Part shown: in pieces, positions 47,518 through 57,123 of the stretch
Numbering within the stretch: position 1 is the first letter of the stretch
Layout of the letters: each line of letters opens with the position of its first letter
Assembly: GCF_017652985.1 (NCBI RefSeq)
Contig: NZ_JAGGDJ010000001.1
Coordinates: forward strand, 558,001-622,000
DNA: 64,000 nt
Direction of reading: 5' to 3'
Origin: Paenibacillus artemisiicola
GTDB taxonomy: Bacteria > Bacillota > Bacilli > Paenibacillales > Paenibacillaceae
Made by a program: the position numbers and the translations under genes
Notes under the pieces: generated by a model
The model's database searches: none
The model's input: the letters and a program-made list of their open reading frames with translations, nothing else
Told to the model about the DNA's origin: nothing

Positions 47518-47531
47518 TCAACAATAGTTGA
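47518..47531. promoter_or_regulatory. Inverted repeat in the frnE/tetR intergenic region
   Basis: TCAAC-AATA-GTTGA is a perfect 5-4-5 dyad, followed by related half-sites (TTAATTGAC at 47532-47540, and a GTTAACTAATCAAC-like pattern near 47610). It is a candidate operator for the adjacent TetR protein, in AT-rich DNA. Confidence 0.45.
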
Positions 47532-47669
47532 TTAATTGACATCTATTGATTATCATTATAGAACGTTCACGCAAAACCTCAATCGCTAATAAATTCGATC
47601 TTGTTAACTAATCAACACAACATTGAAGTCTGTTCAACATCATCATAATAAGGACGGTAAACGCACATC

Positions 47670-47890
47670 ATGACTAAAGTAGATAGAAGAATAATCAAAA
47701 CTAGGGAAGCGATCAATAAAGCCCTGATTGAGTTGATGTCCGAGAAAAGTTTCGAGAACATTACGATCAACGACATCGCGGAAAAAGCTAATCTAAACAG
47801 GGGAACACTTTATCTTCACTATACGGACAAATACGATCTGCTCGATAAATGTATAAAGGATCATCTAGGTAACCTTCCAATTCCTCAGAT
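47670..47890 (+). pseudogene. Truncated TetR-family regulator
   Basis: The first ~70 codons form a normal TetR DNA-binding domain (DRRIIKTREAINKALIELM, then ITINDIAEKANLNRGTLYLH, then KYDLLDKCI). Similarity then stops and the frame runs on through a terminator into the antisense of the neighbouring SDR gene, ending at 48062. The ligand-binding domain (~120 residues) is missing. Normally a TetR of this kind would repress the divergent frnE/nitroreductase operon; loss of its dimer domain would release control. Confidence 0.8.
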
Positions 47891-47896
47891 TCAGAC

Positions 47897-47934
47897 AAAA
47901 AACCATCGCCTAAGTAGATTTGCGATGGTTTTTT
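47897..47934. terminator. Bidirectional terminator inside the tetR remnant tail
   Basis: AAAAAACCATCGC (47897-47909) and GCGATGGTTTTTT (47922-47934) form a perfect stem with A- and T-runs. It ends the convergent SDR transcript and lies where tetR should continue. Confidence 0.9.
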
Positions 47935-47943
47935 CGTGTGCTA

Positions 47944-48708
47944 TTACCAAGCTGTGGCGCCGCCGTCGACCGCAAAGTTGGCTCCCGTTATATAAGACGC
48001 CCGGTCGGAGGCCAGAAAGGCCGCCAACTCCACCACTTCCTCGGGGCGTCCGAAGCGCTTGAGCAGCGTCTTGCCGGTAATCGCGTCCCGCGCCGCCTGA
48101 TTGTCGCCGAGGTCGCGGTCGCTGGCCGGGGTCAGTATCGGACCGGGGCTGATCGCAACAGCGCGTATGCCATGGGGTGCGCCTTCAAGCGCGAATTGCC
48201 GCGTCATGGCGATGACTCCTGCGTTCGCCGCGCCATGCGCGACCATTGGCGGGGTCTCCCCCGCTATCATGCCCGCCATGGAGGCGACATTGATGATAAC
48301 GCCTCCGCCGCGCCGAACTAGATACGGCCAAGCGTACTTCGACACGAAGAAAGGGATATCGAGCTCGCCAGCAATGGTCCCTCGCCAGCTCTCAATCGCG
48401 AAATCGGGCATCGGACCAAAGTATTGCATCGCAGCATTGTTGTAGACGACGTCTAGTCCGCCGTAAGTGGCTACCGCATCCTCGACGAGCTCCTGTGCTT
48501 GTTCGGGATCGGTGAGGTCGATCGGAGCTATGCTCGTCATCTCGCCGCCTGCGCGACGCACGAACTCGGCCGTTGCCTCGTTCGCTTCGGATTTGATGTC
48601 GCTTCCGACGACCTTTGCTCCTTCCCGCGCAAAAGCAAGCGCCGCGGCGCGTCCTTGACCGCCTCCTGTTCCGGTGATCAGCGCAATTTTATTGTCAAGC
48701 ATCCCCAT
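47944..48708 (-). CDS. Short-chain dehydrogenase lacking the YxxxK motif
   Basis: A 254-aa SDR with a normal cofactor loop (ITGTGGGQGRAAAL), NNAAMQYFG, the serine in INVASMAGM and the end ITGANFAVDGGATAW. The catalytic YxxxK position reads H-G-A-A-N, so both Tyr and Lys are replaced. The rest of the fold appears complete. It may be non-catalytic, use another base, or be on the way to inactivation. ATG at 48708 follows AGGAGGG. Confidence 0.85.
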   Translation of the reverse strand: MGMLDNKIALITGTGGGQGRAAALAFAREGAKVVGSDIKSEANEATAEFVRRAGGEMTSIAPIDLTDPEQAQELVEDAVATYGGLDVVYNNAAMQYFGPMPDFAIESWRGTIAGELDIPFFVSKYAWPYLVRRGGGVIINVASMAGMIAGETPPMVAHGAANAGVIAMTRQFALEGAPHGIRAVAISPGPILTPASDRDLGDNQAARDAITGKTLLKRFGRPEEVVELAAFLASDRASYITGANFAVDGGATAW

Positions 48709-48779
48709 TACAAACCCTCCTAAGGTCTTAAATTCGCAAACCAAAAGCAACATGAAATTCAAGCAACAGCTTGTCCTCT

Positions 48780-49277
48780 TTATTTAAATAGGCTGAATAC
48801 AGATTCATATTTGACATACATTTGATTGATGTTGTTTCTATTTGCACTGTGCATCATTTGAGAAAAAGAAACATTATGCATTTCATCAGCTACATTAATC
48901 GAGAACCCGCTGTTCTCGCGCCAGCCTTGTTCGTCTGCTTGTGCATATCCAGCCCAACCTCTGTTAACATCATAGGCGGTCCTTATCATATTGTAACCTT
49001 CAGCACCTGAAGGAATTGGCTGGCCATAATAGTTCGCCTCGAGGTACCCAACTTCAACCGTATTTCCAATGGCGCGCGCAGTCGCTCTGCCCGTAGAATA
49101 CTGAGGAGCGCCAGGTATGGTTCGAGGGATATTCTCCCAATTCGAATACGCGCTATTCCTTGTCATGTAAAATGGCGCGTGACCTGAACCCTGAAAGTTC
49201 GCGAATAGGCGCTGTGAACCGTCAGCCAATGAAACAATTGCCGGTCCCCAACCTGAGGACTGTTGAATACCAAACAA
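48780..49277 (-). pseudogene. C-terminal remnant of an unknown protein
   Basis: A 165-aa frame with Trp/Tyr/Asn-rich, beta-like sequence (SGWGPAIVSLADGSQRLF; HAPFYMTRNSAYSNW) that I do not recognise. The in-frame sequence continues upstream without a start to ~49322 (NNGGTVTWSNNRAL), where it meets the broken MFS gene. The reading therefore looks like the 3' part of a longer gene fused to the MFS gene by deletion. An internal TTG or ATG could still initiate, so expression is possible. Confidence 0.6.
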
Positions 49278-49306
49278 AGTATTCAGTGCCCTATTGTTGC
49301 TCCAAG

Positions 49307-50341
49307 TTACGGTCCCTCCATTGTTGGGCGAGTACCCATTTTAAGAATGGAATATCCCGCCAACCACGCAGCGATCGGCCACCCGATCGTCATTACCGTA
49401 AGCGCAAAGCCGGCAACGAAAGCGGTCCCCCCCATGACGCCTTGAATGTATGCGGGAAGAAAACTTGTCAATCCAATGACGATGGCTCCAGACGTAAGCG
49501 TAGCCATATTGCCTATGGCAATAAAACGGTTCTTCCACAGAGGCAGCGGCATCATCGGTTCCGAAGCACGGCTTTCTTGCCTTAAGAACATACCCGTCCC
49601 CACTGCAACTGCAAGCAATAACGCGAGAATTTGCGGGGATGTCCAGCTCCAGGCAACGCCCCCCTGGATCAATACGACCATCAGGGACGTGATGGTAATG
49701 AAAAACAAGCCGGACCCTGCATAATCGATGGAACGCTTTTGTTTCTCAACGCCTTCGTGCAAATAGAATAGGACGCCAGCAACGGCCAATATTCCTAGCG
49801 GTACGTTCATCCAAAATATCCAAGACCAGTGGGAATATTGAACGATCATGCCTCCGAAGAGCGGCCCGATTACAGATGAAATGCCAAACACGCTGGAGAA
49901 ATAGCCTTGGATTTTTGCGCGTTCTTCAACCGAGTACATATCCCCGATAATCGTCATGGCAACCGGCTGGACCGCGCCGGCGCCGAATCCTTGAATCACC
50001 CGAAAGATCACGAGCATGAGCATCGATGTTGCAAGACCGCACAAGACAGAACCGACTAGAAAAATAACGACCCCGACGATAAATACGGGTTTCCGGCCGA
50101 ACAAGTCGGACAGCTTGCCATAAATCGGCGTCGTTACGGCCTGCATTAACGAGAATCCCGAGAATACCCAGCTGTACAGCGAAAACCCGCCTAATTCTCC
50201 AACGATGCTGGGCATGGCGGTCGAAATGATCGTCATTTCGATAGCTGACATAAACATCGCCAGTACAAGCGCGCCCAAAACCAAGGGCCGTTGTGTTTTT
50301 CTGGCTAACGATTTGCTTTGAACGAGGACCGTTTGACTCAT
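49307..50341 (-). pseudogene. Truncated DHA2-family MFS drug exporter
   Basis: The 344-aa frame starts like an EmrB/QacA-type 14-helix exporter (LVLAMFMSAIEMTIISTAMP; YGKLSDLFGRKPVF; VIQGFGAGAVQPV) but ends after about helix ten with MGTRPTMEGP. Usual length is 470-510 aa. The break coincides with the start of an unrelated coding remnant at ~49322. It is probably inactive. Its ATG overlaps the DinB-like stop (ATGA). Confidence 0.78.
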
Positions 50342-50826
50342 ACGGACGATTTTCGTTTCGGAATGGTCGTAGTCACGTAGGACTCATCCATTAACATCTT
50401 CGCGATGTAAAAGACCTGTCCCGCATGTTCCGAGATATGCGTTGCGGTTTGAATGAATACCTCGCGATTCGTTAGATCCCGATTGCCCGCTAGGTGCGAC
50501 GCCGAGAAGCGTTCGTCCGACATAGACATCAACGTCTCTTTCACGTCTCCAAGCGTAGCCTGGATCATCTCAAGCAGCTCGTTTTTAGTCTTAAATTGCT
50601 CTTCGAACTCTGCATCGCGATTTCTCGCAAACGGTTTATTGTTCATGCCTTGGCCAATTCGCTCGTTTATGTTCCCGCTCATATGAATGATCAAAATGGA
50701 AATACTGTTACTCGACTTATTAGGACGCCAGTTTACTTGCTGATCGTCCAACTGATTCAGAACCAAGCCAATTCTCTTTTCGATTGTATCGAACCTGCTC
50801 TTCAATATGCGTTGAAGTTCGTTCAA
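50338..50826 (-). CDS. DinB-superfamily protein (DUF1572-like)
   Basis: A 162-aa four-helix-bundle protein resembling DUF1572/DinB: ISILIIHMSGNINERI near the first metal-type histidine and ATHISEHAGQVFYIAKML containing the HxxxH-type pair. Family members are putative metal-dependent transferases, some thiol-linked. It overlaps the MFS start by 4 nt and lies 9 nt after the aldo/keto reductase gene, in one operon. Confidence 0.85.
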   Translation of the reverse strand: MNELQRILKSRFDTIEKRIGLVLNQLDDQQVNWRPNKSSNSISILIIHMSGNINERIGQGMNNKPFARNRDAEFEEQFKTKNELLEMIQATLGDVKETLMSMSDERFSASHLAGNRDLTNREVFIQTATHISEHAGQVFYIAKMLMDESYVTTTIPKRKSSV

Positions 50827-50835
50827 GCCCTCACC

Positions 50836-51837
50836 TCATTTGTTTACGTAAGCCATATTGGCTTGGGTATAACGCTCTCCTGCCGCGATGCCTACAGGTG
50901 CGGCTTCGTCAAGCTTGGCCAGCTCGTCTGGCGTGAGTACGATATCCGCGGCAGCAATGTTTTCTTCCAAGAAGGGGATTCGGCGCGTGCCGGGGATAGG
51001 GATACAGCCCCGAGCAATCGTCCAGGCCAAAGCGAGCTGCGCAGGCTGGACGCCCCTGCTTTCGGCTATCCGGCTTATCGCCTCGACGATTCGCGTATTG
51101 GATTGCAGATTTTCTCCGCTGAGCCGCGGGTCCGTTTTACGGAAGTCCTTTTGGTCAAGTTCATCCGCCTTGAAGCGCCCGGTCAAGAAACCTCGTCCGA
51201 GCGGAGAGTACGGCACGAACCCGATTCCTAGTTCCCGGACCGTATCTAGGACCCCGTTAACCTCCACGCCGCGCTCGAACAACGAATACTCGGTCTGAAC
51301 GGCAGTAAGGGGATGAACGGCATGCGCGCGGCGAATGGTCTCCGGCGCGGCTTCGGACAAGCCGATATGGCCGATCTTCCCATCGGCGACCAGCCTGCTC
51401 ATTGCCGAGATGGTCTCTTCGATCGGGACGGCAAGATCGATGCGATGCAGGTAGACGAGATCGACGTAATCCATCTGCAACCGGCGCAGTGAACCTTCGA
51501 TGGCACGGACGACATGCTCCGGCTTCCCGTCCACAACTCGTTTCCCGTCGACAACCTTAATCTGGCCGTCTTCCGTGAAGCCGAATCCGACTTTGGTCGC
51601 GACGACCACCCGTTCGCGTAAGCCGGCGAGCGCGCGGCCCAGCAATTGTTCATTATGGCCCATTCCGTAAGTTTCCGCGGTGTCAAAGAACGTCACGCCG
51701 AGCTCGCTTGCGCGGCGAAGGGTAGATAAGCTTTGTTCGTCGTCGCTTGGTCCGTAAATGTAGGTGCTCATGCCCATGCAGCCAAGGCCAATTTGACTTA
51801 CCTTCAAACCCTGTGATCCCAATTCAACGCTTTTCAT
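50836..51837 (-). CDS. Aldo/keto reductase (YqkF/AKR13-like)
   Basis: A 333-aa NADPH-dependent reductase: GLGCMGMSTYIYG, FFDTAETYGMGHNE (Asp and Tyr), ATKVGFGF (Lys), LVYLHRID (His) and IPIPGTRR. ATG at 51837 is chosen because AAAGG lies ~10 nt upstream; a GTG three codons earlier sits on that site. It is linked with SDR, DinB and MFS genes, suggesting aldehyde or xenobiotic handling. Confidence 0.9.
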   Translation of the reverse strand: MKSVELGSQGLKVSQIGLGCMGMSTYIYGPSDDEQSLSTLRRASELGVTFFDTAETYGMGHNEQLLGRALAGLRERVVVATKVGFGFTEDGQIKVVDGKRVVDGKPEHVVRAIEGSLRRLQMDYVDLVYLHRIDLAVPIEETISAMSRLVADGKIGHIGLSEAAPETIRRAHAVHPLTAVQTEYSLFERGVEVNGVLDTVRELGIGFVPYSPLGRGFLTGRFKADELDQKDFRKTDPRLSGENLQSNTRIVEAISRIAESRGVQPAQLALAWTIARGCIPIPGTRRIPFLEENIAAADIVLTPDELAKLDEAAPVGIAAGERYTQANMAYVNK

Positions 51838-51905
51838 ATCCTTCACGCCTTTCGTTTTATGGTTTGTTCCGCATGATTTTCATACAGTCTGAAATCAGTC
51901 AACGC

Positions 51906-52883
51906 TCAACGAGGAAGCTGCGCGCCGGTGAGTTGCTCGCTCAGCTGCCATAAACGGCCGGCGGCAACGGGATCGGTCGCGCGCGGACGCACGCCGTGCA
52001 TATTGGTGGATTCATCGCTCGGAAGCGCCTGCGCGATCTCGCAATCCGCGCAGTAGACGCCGCCCCTGCCGTCAAGCTGAGGACTTGTCGCACACCATAC
52101 GCTGGTGGCGGCGCCTTGCTGAGGCGTTTTACGATTATTGTCGGGATCGATGATCGGTTTCCCGGACTTATCCAAGATGTCGAGCGAATCGATCTCCGAT
52201 TTCGATAAATGGCGCTGCAGATCCGTTGCAATGCCGCCCGGATGGACGGAAAACGCACGCACGCCGTGAGGCTTCCCGATTGAATCGAGCGCAACGGCAA
52301 ACAGCGCATTAGCGGTTTTCGATTGGCCGTAAGCGGTCCAAGGGTTATATTCGCGCCGTTCGAAATTCAAATCATGGAAGTCAATTCCTGCACGCCGATG
52401 GGCATAGGATGAGAGCGCAACGACGCGCGCGCCTTCCGCTCGCACGAGTGCCGGCCATAGACGGCAAACAAGCTGGAAATGGCCAAGGTGGTTGGCTGCG
52501 AATTGGGATTCGTTGCCCCGTTCGTCGCGTACCAGCGGCGTTGCCATAATGCCCGCATTGTTGACAAGGATATGAAGCTTGTCGAACCGGCTGAGGAATC
52601 GCGCTGCAAAGGCATCGATCGATGCCGAATCCAACAAATCGATGGCGTCCACCAGAACATCCGTCATGTCGCCCAGATTTAATTTTGCTTTTGCGATATC
52701 GCGAGCGGGCACGATGACCGTTGCTCCTGCCGAGCGTAACGCACAAACGGTTTCCAAACCGATGCCTGAGTAACCGCCTGTCACGATCGCGATCTTTCCG
52801 GTCAAATCGATCCCTTTAATGACCTCGGCTGCGGTTGTAGAAGCTCCGAAACCGGAGCCGATTGGTTTCTGTGCCGTAACCAT
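51906..52883 (-). CDS. Short-chain dehydrogenase (retinol dehydrogenase/WWOX-like)
   Basis: A 325-aa SDR: VTGGYSGIGLET cofactor loop (~34-45), LVNNAGIMATP, serine in VVALSSYAHR and YGQSK (YxxxK), all intact. ATG at 52883 follows GGAGGAGA. It is divergent from an AraC-type gene that probably controlled it. Substrate unknown. Confidence 0.9.
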   Translation of the reverse strand: MVTAQKPIGSGFGASTTAAEVIKGIDLTGKIAIVTGGYSGIGLETVCALRSAGATVIVPARDIAKAKLNLGDMTDVLVDAIDLLDSASIDAFAARFLSRFDKLHILVNNAGIMATPLVRDERGNESQFAANHLGHFQLVCRLWPALVRAEGARVVALSSYAHRRAGIDFHDLNFERREYNPWTAYGQSKTANALFAVALDSIGKPHGVRAFSVHPGGIATDLQRHLSKSEIDSLDILDKSGKPIIDPDNNRKTPQQGAATSVWCATSPQLDGRGGVYCADCEIAQALPSDESTNMHGVRPRATDPVAAGRLWQLSEQLTGAQLPR

Positions 52884-53066
52884 GCTATATCTCCTCCAAT
52901 AGTCGATATTATTATGGCTCAATTCGAGCTTCATCATTATGCACCAGGCGAACCGGCATGGGGTATCACGATCGCCTCATTTGATTGCCTAATCCTATCA
53001 CATCCGATTGCACGAGAACGCTGCGTATACTATGATGGGTCTCAAACAACCCCACAGGAGAGTACA

Positions 53067-53982
53067 ATGTCCCAACAACCGCATGAATATCGTGAGAAGC
53101 TCGCTCGGAGCATCGATCGGCTTACGAATCGCGAGAACGGCGTCCATCCGACGTCCATTCCTTCGCTTTTCTTGTTTCGCCAAAACCAAGTAACCGATCC
53201 GAAACATGGCGTCCACGACCGTTCCATTTGTTTCGTCTTCCAAGGACAGAAGGAAGTGCTGCTTGCCCAGGAACGATACAGGTACGACCCTGCAGAATAT
53301 TTGGTGGCCTCCGTTCAACTGCCGGTCATCAGCCAAATCACTGAAGCATCCCCAGAAGCTCCCTATCTGGCGCTGAATCAATTTCACCCCAGAAGAAGTC
53401 CTGCAAGTCATGAAGGAATCCGGAATCAAACCATCTCCCACCGAACAAGCGAAACGAGGATTATTTATTAACGAGGTGGATGTGCCGCTATTGGATGCCG
53501 TGACTCGATTAATCCAATTGCTGGATAAGCCGATGGATATCCCATTGCTTGCTCCGCTGTTAATCAAAGAAATTCTGTACCGCGTGCTGCAAGGGAAACA
53601 CGGAGGTACCCTTACTCAATTGGCTGTCGAAGGCGACGGAGCTTTTCGAATCAAGGCGGCGATTGATTATATCAAGGAGCATTATAAACAAGCGTTTCGT
53701 GTCGAGGAGCTTGCCGAGCATGTTAATATGAGCATGCCCACGCTGCATCGGCGTTTTAAAGAGATTACCGCGATGACGCCGATTCAGTTCCAAAAGCAGC
53801 TGAGATTGCAGGCTGCTCGGAGCTTCTTATTATCGGAGTCGATGAATGCCGCCGATGTCGCATTTCAGGTTGGCTATGAGAGTCCTTCCCAATTTAGCCG
53901 CGAATATAGCAGATTGTTCGGTCTTTCGCCGATTCAAGATATCAAACGGTTAAAGATTTTGGATGGTAATACTTCGGATTAA
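53067..53982 (+). pseudogene. AraC-family regulator split by a frameshift
   Basis: The first frame (from ATG 53067, AGGAG at 53057-53061) encodes the AraC_N cupin-like domain (SICFVFQGQKEVLLAQERY; SVQLPVISQITEASPE). After PYLAL near 53370-53390 the coding continues in another frame (FTPEEVLQVMKESGIKPS) through to a complete C-terminal helix-turn-helix (HVNMSMPTLHRRFKEITAM; VGYESPSQFSREYSRLFG). A +1 insertion explains it. With one base removed the protein would be ~305 aa, normal for the YqhC-like group. Sequencing error cannot be excluded. Confidence 0.85.
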
Positions 53983-54024
53983 GCCCTGTTGATCTGCCTG
54001 AGCTTGTCAGAAAAAATTAAATAA

Positions 54025-54053
54025 CCGTCCCCCAGTTGATTATCGGGAGACGG
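54025..54053. terminator. Hairpin after the araC pseudogene
   Basis: CCGTCCCCC (54025-54033) pairs with GGGAGACGG (54045-54053) with one internal mismatch; a T-run occurs ~16 nt later. A weak terminator candidate. Confidence 0.4.
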
Positions 54054-54132
54054 CCGTTGCATAGTTCGTTTTTTTCACTGTCTACATGATGGGGGTAAGA
54101 CCATAATCACGGACTTAATTTGTCATACGATA

Positions 54133-55995
54133 TTAGTGATTATCATACTTGATACTCACATAGACGGTAACCTTCTTATCCGGACTATAATCTTGGTCAG
54201 TATGCCCCTTAACTTTCCAAACCGCAGTGTCACCAATGGGCAGCCCAGCACCACTGTACTCTGTACCATCCGAGAGTTCCGTCGTAAGTCGTGGAATGGG
54301 GTACCCCCCTTCGCTCACGGTCTCTAGACTAAGGTCGTAATTTTCTCCATCCGCCGTAATCATAGAGACATTCACGACCCCATGATAGCCTTCAGGGGGC
54401 GTCCAAGATCCACTCAACACTTGACCTGGAGATGTAATGTACCCGTCGTATAATAAATACTCATAATTGAACCAACCGTCTGAATACGTTTTGGAATCCG
54501 TAAGCCTAAAAGTGCCGGGAGTCGTAATTGCTGACGTAGTAACTTGCACTTCTTTCTTCTCGCTTTGGTTGCCGTCGGCATCGACGGCAACCAGGGAAAA
54601 GATATAATGTGAATCCGGAGCCAGCCCCTTTACTTCATAAGAGGTAACGTCCCCATTAAAAGTAGCTAGCAGCGTGTATCCTTGGGTGTAAACCAAGTAC
54701 TTGTCTGTGCCTTTTTCATCCATAGCCGGCTGCCAATTCAGTTTTACGCTGTTATAGGTTACATCGGTTACTGTCAGTACGTCGCCCCGAGGCCACTGCG
54801 GCGCTTTGGGCGTGTTTTGCCAAGTTCCATGAACTTGTACGGGCGTATAACTGGCTGTTACCGGAGGCCAAAAATGAAGTCCCCACCCCCAGACGGTATT
54901 ATCGCCTTGGAGTGCTAAACTTTGATCAGAACCCCCAGAAATGGAGATAACCGAACCGAGCCCCTGAACTTGAACGGGGGAAGAGCTGCCGCTACGGGTT
55001 GAGCTTCCGTCTCCCAGTTGGCCAAAATCATTATATCCCCACGCCCAGACGGTTCCGTCGCTTTTCAATGCCAAGCTATGTTCACGACCCGCATCGATAG
55101 CGGTTACTGAATCGAGATGGATGACCTGAACGGGCGAAGTACGGCTGGTTGTCGTTCCATCGCCGAGTTTGCCGGCGTAATTATTTCCCCACGCCCAGAC
55201 GGTACCGTCACTTTTAAGTGCCAAACTATGCGAATACCCCGACGAAGAGCCTGCAGCAACGTCGATTACCGAATCGATACCCTGTACTTGAACCGGCGTA
55301 TAACGGTTTTTCATGCTTCCATCGCCAAGTTCGCCGCTTTCATTGCTCCCCCATCCCCAAACGGTTCCATCGCTTTTTAGTGCCAAACTATGTCGCTCTC
55401 CCGCCGCAACGTCGATCACCGAACTGAGACCCTGTACTTGAACAGGTGTATAACGCGCTGTCGTGCTTCCATCGCCTAATGCACCGAACTGATTCTGCCC
55501 CCACGACCATACCGTTCCATCGCTCTTAACGGCCAAATTGTGGTTATTTCCTGCGGCAATGGCAACCACGGAGCTAAGATTAGTTACCTGAACTGGGGAA
55601 GAACTGACCCCACCTTCTTTTCCAATACCCAGTTGACCTAAATAGTTGCTTCCCCATGCCCAGACGGTACCATCGCTTTTGAGCGCTAAGCTATGATCTG
55701 AACCTGTAGAGATCGCGACAACCGAATCAAGGTCTTGCACTTGAACGGGAGGATCGTCTTCGATTGTTGTGCCGCCATAGCCCAGTTGACCAAATGCGTT
55801 GTTTCCCCACGACCAAACCGTTCCGTCTTGCTTTAAAGCAAGAGCATGCCCCATTCCTTCTGCAACCATCGTGACATCAGAATCAGAGCTTCCTTCCTTT
55901 AACACGGAGTCGAAGTCCGCAGCGGCAGCCTGAAAGGGCAGAAACAGCGTCAGCATTAGAGTTCCGATAACTGAAAGCAAAAACCATCGTTTCAA
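54133..55995 (-). CDS. Secreted RCC1-repeat protein with FN3 domain
   Basis: A 620-aa exported protein. Signal peptide (~1-25), then seven RCC1-type repeats (~45-390), each close to [15 protein letters not shown]..; the seventh is degenerate. One fibronectin III domain spans ~400-490 ([20 protein letters not shown]) and a beta-rich C-terminal domain of unknown type follows. The RCC1 array should form a seven-bladed propeller. No LPxTG or SLH anchor, so it is probably released. TTG at 55995 is set by GGAGG (56004-56008) 8 nt upstream; an ATG there is out of frame. Confidence 0.85.
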   Translation of the reverse strand: MKRWFLLSVIGTLMLTLFLPFQAAAADFDSVLKEGSSDSDVTMVAEGMGHALALKQDGTVWSWGNNAFGQLGYGGTTIEDDPPVQVQDLDSVVAISTGSDHSLALKSDGTVWAWGSNYLGQLGIGKEGGVSSSPVQVTNLSSVVAIAAGNNHNLAVKSDGTVWSWGQNQFGALGDGSTTARYTPVQVQGLSSVIDVAAGERHSLALKSDGTVWGWGSNESGELGDGSMKNRYTPVQVQGIDSVIDVAAGSSSGYSHSLALKSDGTVWAWGNNYAGKLGDGTTTSRTSPVQVIHLDSVTAIDAGREHSLALKSDGTVWAWGYNDFGQLGDGSSTRSGSSSPVQVQGLGSVISISGGSDQSLALQGDNTVWGWGLHFWPPVTASYTPVQVHGTWQNTPKAPQWPRGDVLTVTDVTYNSVKLNWQPAMDEKGTDKYLVYTQGYTLLATFNGDVTSYEVKGLAPDSHYIFSLVAVDADGNQSEKKEVQVTTSAITTPGTFRLTDSKTYSDGWFNYEYLLYDGYITSPGQVLSGSWTPPEGYHGVVNVSMITADGENYDLSLETVSEGGYPIPRLTTELSDGTEYSGAGLPIGDTAVWKVKGHTDQDYSPDKKVTVYVSIKYDNH

Positions 55996-56123
55996 TCCAT
56001 TTTCCTCCAATGACCGTATTTGCTTTAAGTATACTATTATTTGGAAAATCCAAAAGCACTCCATCGATCCATAACCAAAGGCCTATTATACTTGCACTTC
56101 CTTCGAAAATGGGATGAAAGCGC

Positions 56124-56147
56124 AAAAAGCCGCAGGATTTGCGGCTC
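56124..56147 (-). terminator. Terminator after the second sugar ABC cassette
   Basis: Read on the minus strand, AGCCGCA pairs with TGCGGCT and is followed by TTTT (56127-56124). It ends the operon read from 63.1 kb downwards. Confidence 0.75.
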
Positions 56148-56213
56148 TAGATAATACGATGTTTGACCAGCAAAGACTCTGGCAACCAGGCTGAGTTTTC
56201 CAGCGTGCAGTGC

Positions 56214-57104
56214 CTACTCTTTCACCGATCCGAGCGTAATGCCGTGAATAAAGTACCGCTGCAGGAACGGATACACGAACAAGATCGGCAGCATCGTCAG
56301 TGAGATTTTTGCCGCATCGAGCGTCTGGTTCGATATTTCCGACAGTGAACCGCCTGCCTTCGAAATATCCTCGGGACGCGTCGGATCGATCGTCACCACG
56401 ATCTGCTGCAAGTACGTTTGCAACGGCATCAGATGCGGATTGTTAATAAAGACAATCGCCTGGAAATACTCATTCCACGTGTTGACGATCGTAAAGAGCG
56501 ATATCGTGGCCAGCACCGGCAGCGACAGCGGAAAGTAAATATGCGTCAGCTTCGTCCAGGGACCGGCACCGTCGATGTTCGAGCAGTCGTCCAGCTCCTT
56601 CGGCAGGTTACGCCAAAAATTGAAGACGAGCAGAATATTGCCGAAGTTGAACAAATACGGCAGGACGAGAATCCAGAAATTATCGTACAAGCCGAGGTTT
56701 TTGGCGTTCATGTAGCCCGGAATGATGCCGCCATTGAAGCTGCTGACAATCAAGAGCAGCCAGAGATACACGTTCCGCATCCGAAAGTCCCGGGTTTCCC
56801 GGGAGAACGGGAACGCGGCTAAATAGGTGACGCCGGTGCCGAGCGCCAGCGTAATGACGATCCGCTCTACCGACACCCAGAGCGAACTGAAGAACTGCTT
56901 GTCGTCCAGGACGCGCGTATACGCACTCAACGACAGCCCCTTGGGAAGCACGGTGATCGTGCCGGAACCGGCGATGGCGGGATTGCTGAACGAGACCGCG
57001 ACCGTATGCAAAATCGGAAACAACGTCACCGCCGAGATGACCGTCAAAATCACTATCAACGCAGCATCGAATGCCCGTGAACCGAACGATTTGGAAATAA
57101 TCAT
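56214..57104 (-). CDS. ABC transporter permease, LplC/YtcP-like
   Basis: A 296-aa permease with six helices and EAA-type loop DCSNIDGAGPWTKLTHIYFPL; the C-terminal YFIHGITLGSVKE is typical of the LplC group that imports complex sugars. ATG at 57104 follows GGAAGGAG. Last gene of the HK-RR-binding protein-permease-permease operon. Confidence 0.92.
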   Translation of the reverse strand: MIISKSFGSRAFDAALIVILTVISAVTLFPILHTVAVSFSNPAIAGSGTITVLPKGLSLSAYTRVLDDKQFFSSLWVSVERIVITLALGTGVTYLAAFPFSRETRDFRMRNVYLWLLLIVSSFNGGIIPGYMNAKNLGLYDNFWILVLPYLFNFGNILLVFNFWRNLPKELDDCSNIDGAGPWTKLTHIYFPLSLPVLATISLFTIVNTWNEYFQAIVFINNPHLMPLQTYLQQIVVTIDPTRPEDISKAGGSLSEISNQTLDAAKISLTMLPILFVYPFLQRYFIHGITLGSVKE

Positions 57105-57123
57105 GCGCTGTTCTCCTTCCGGG

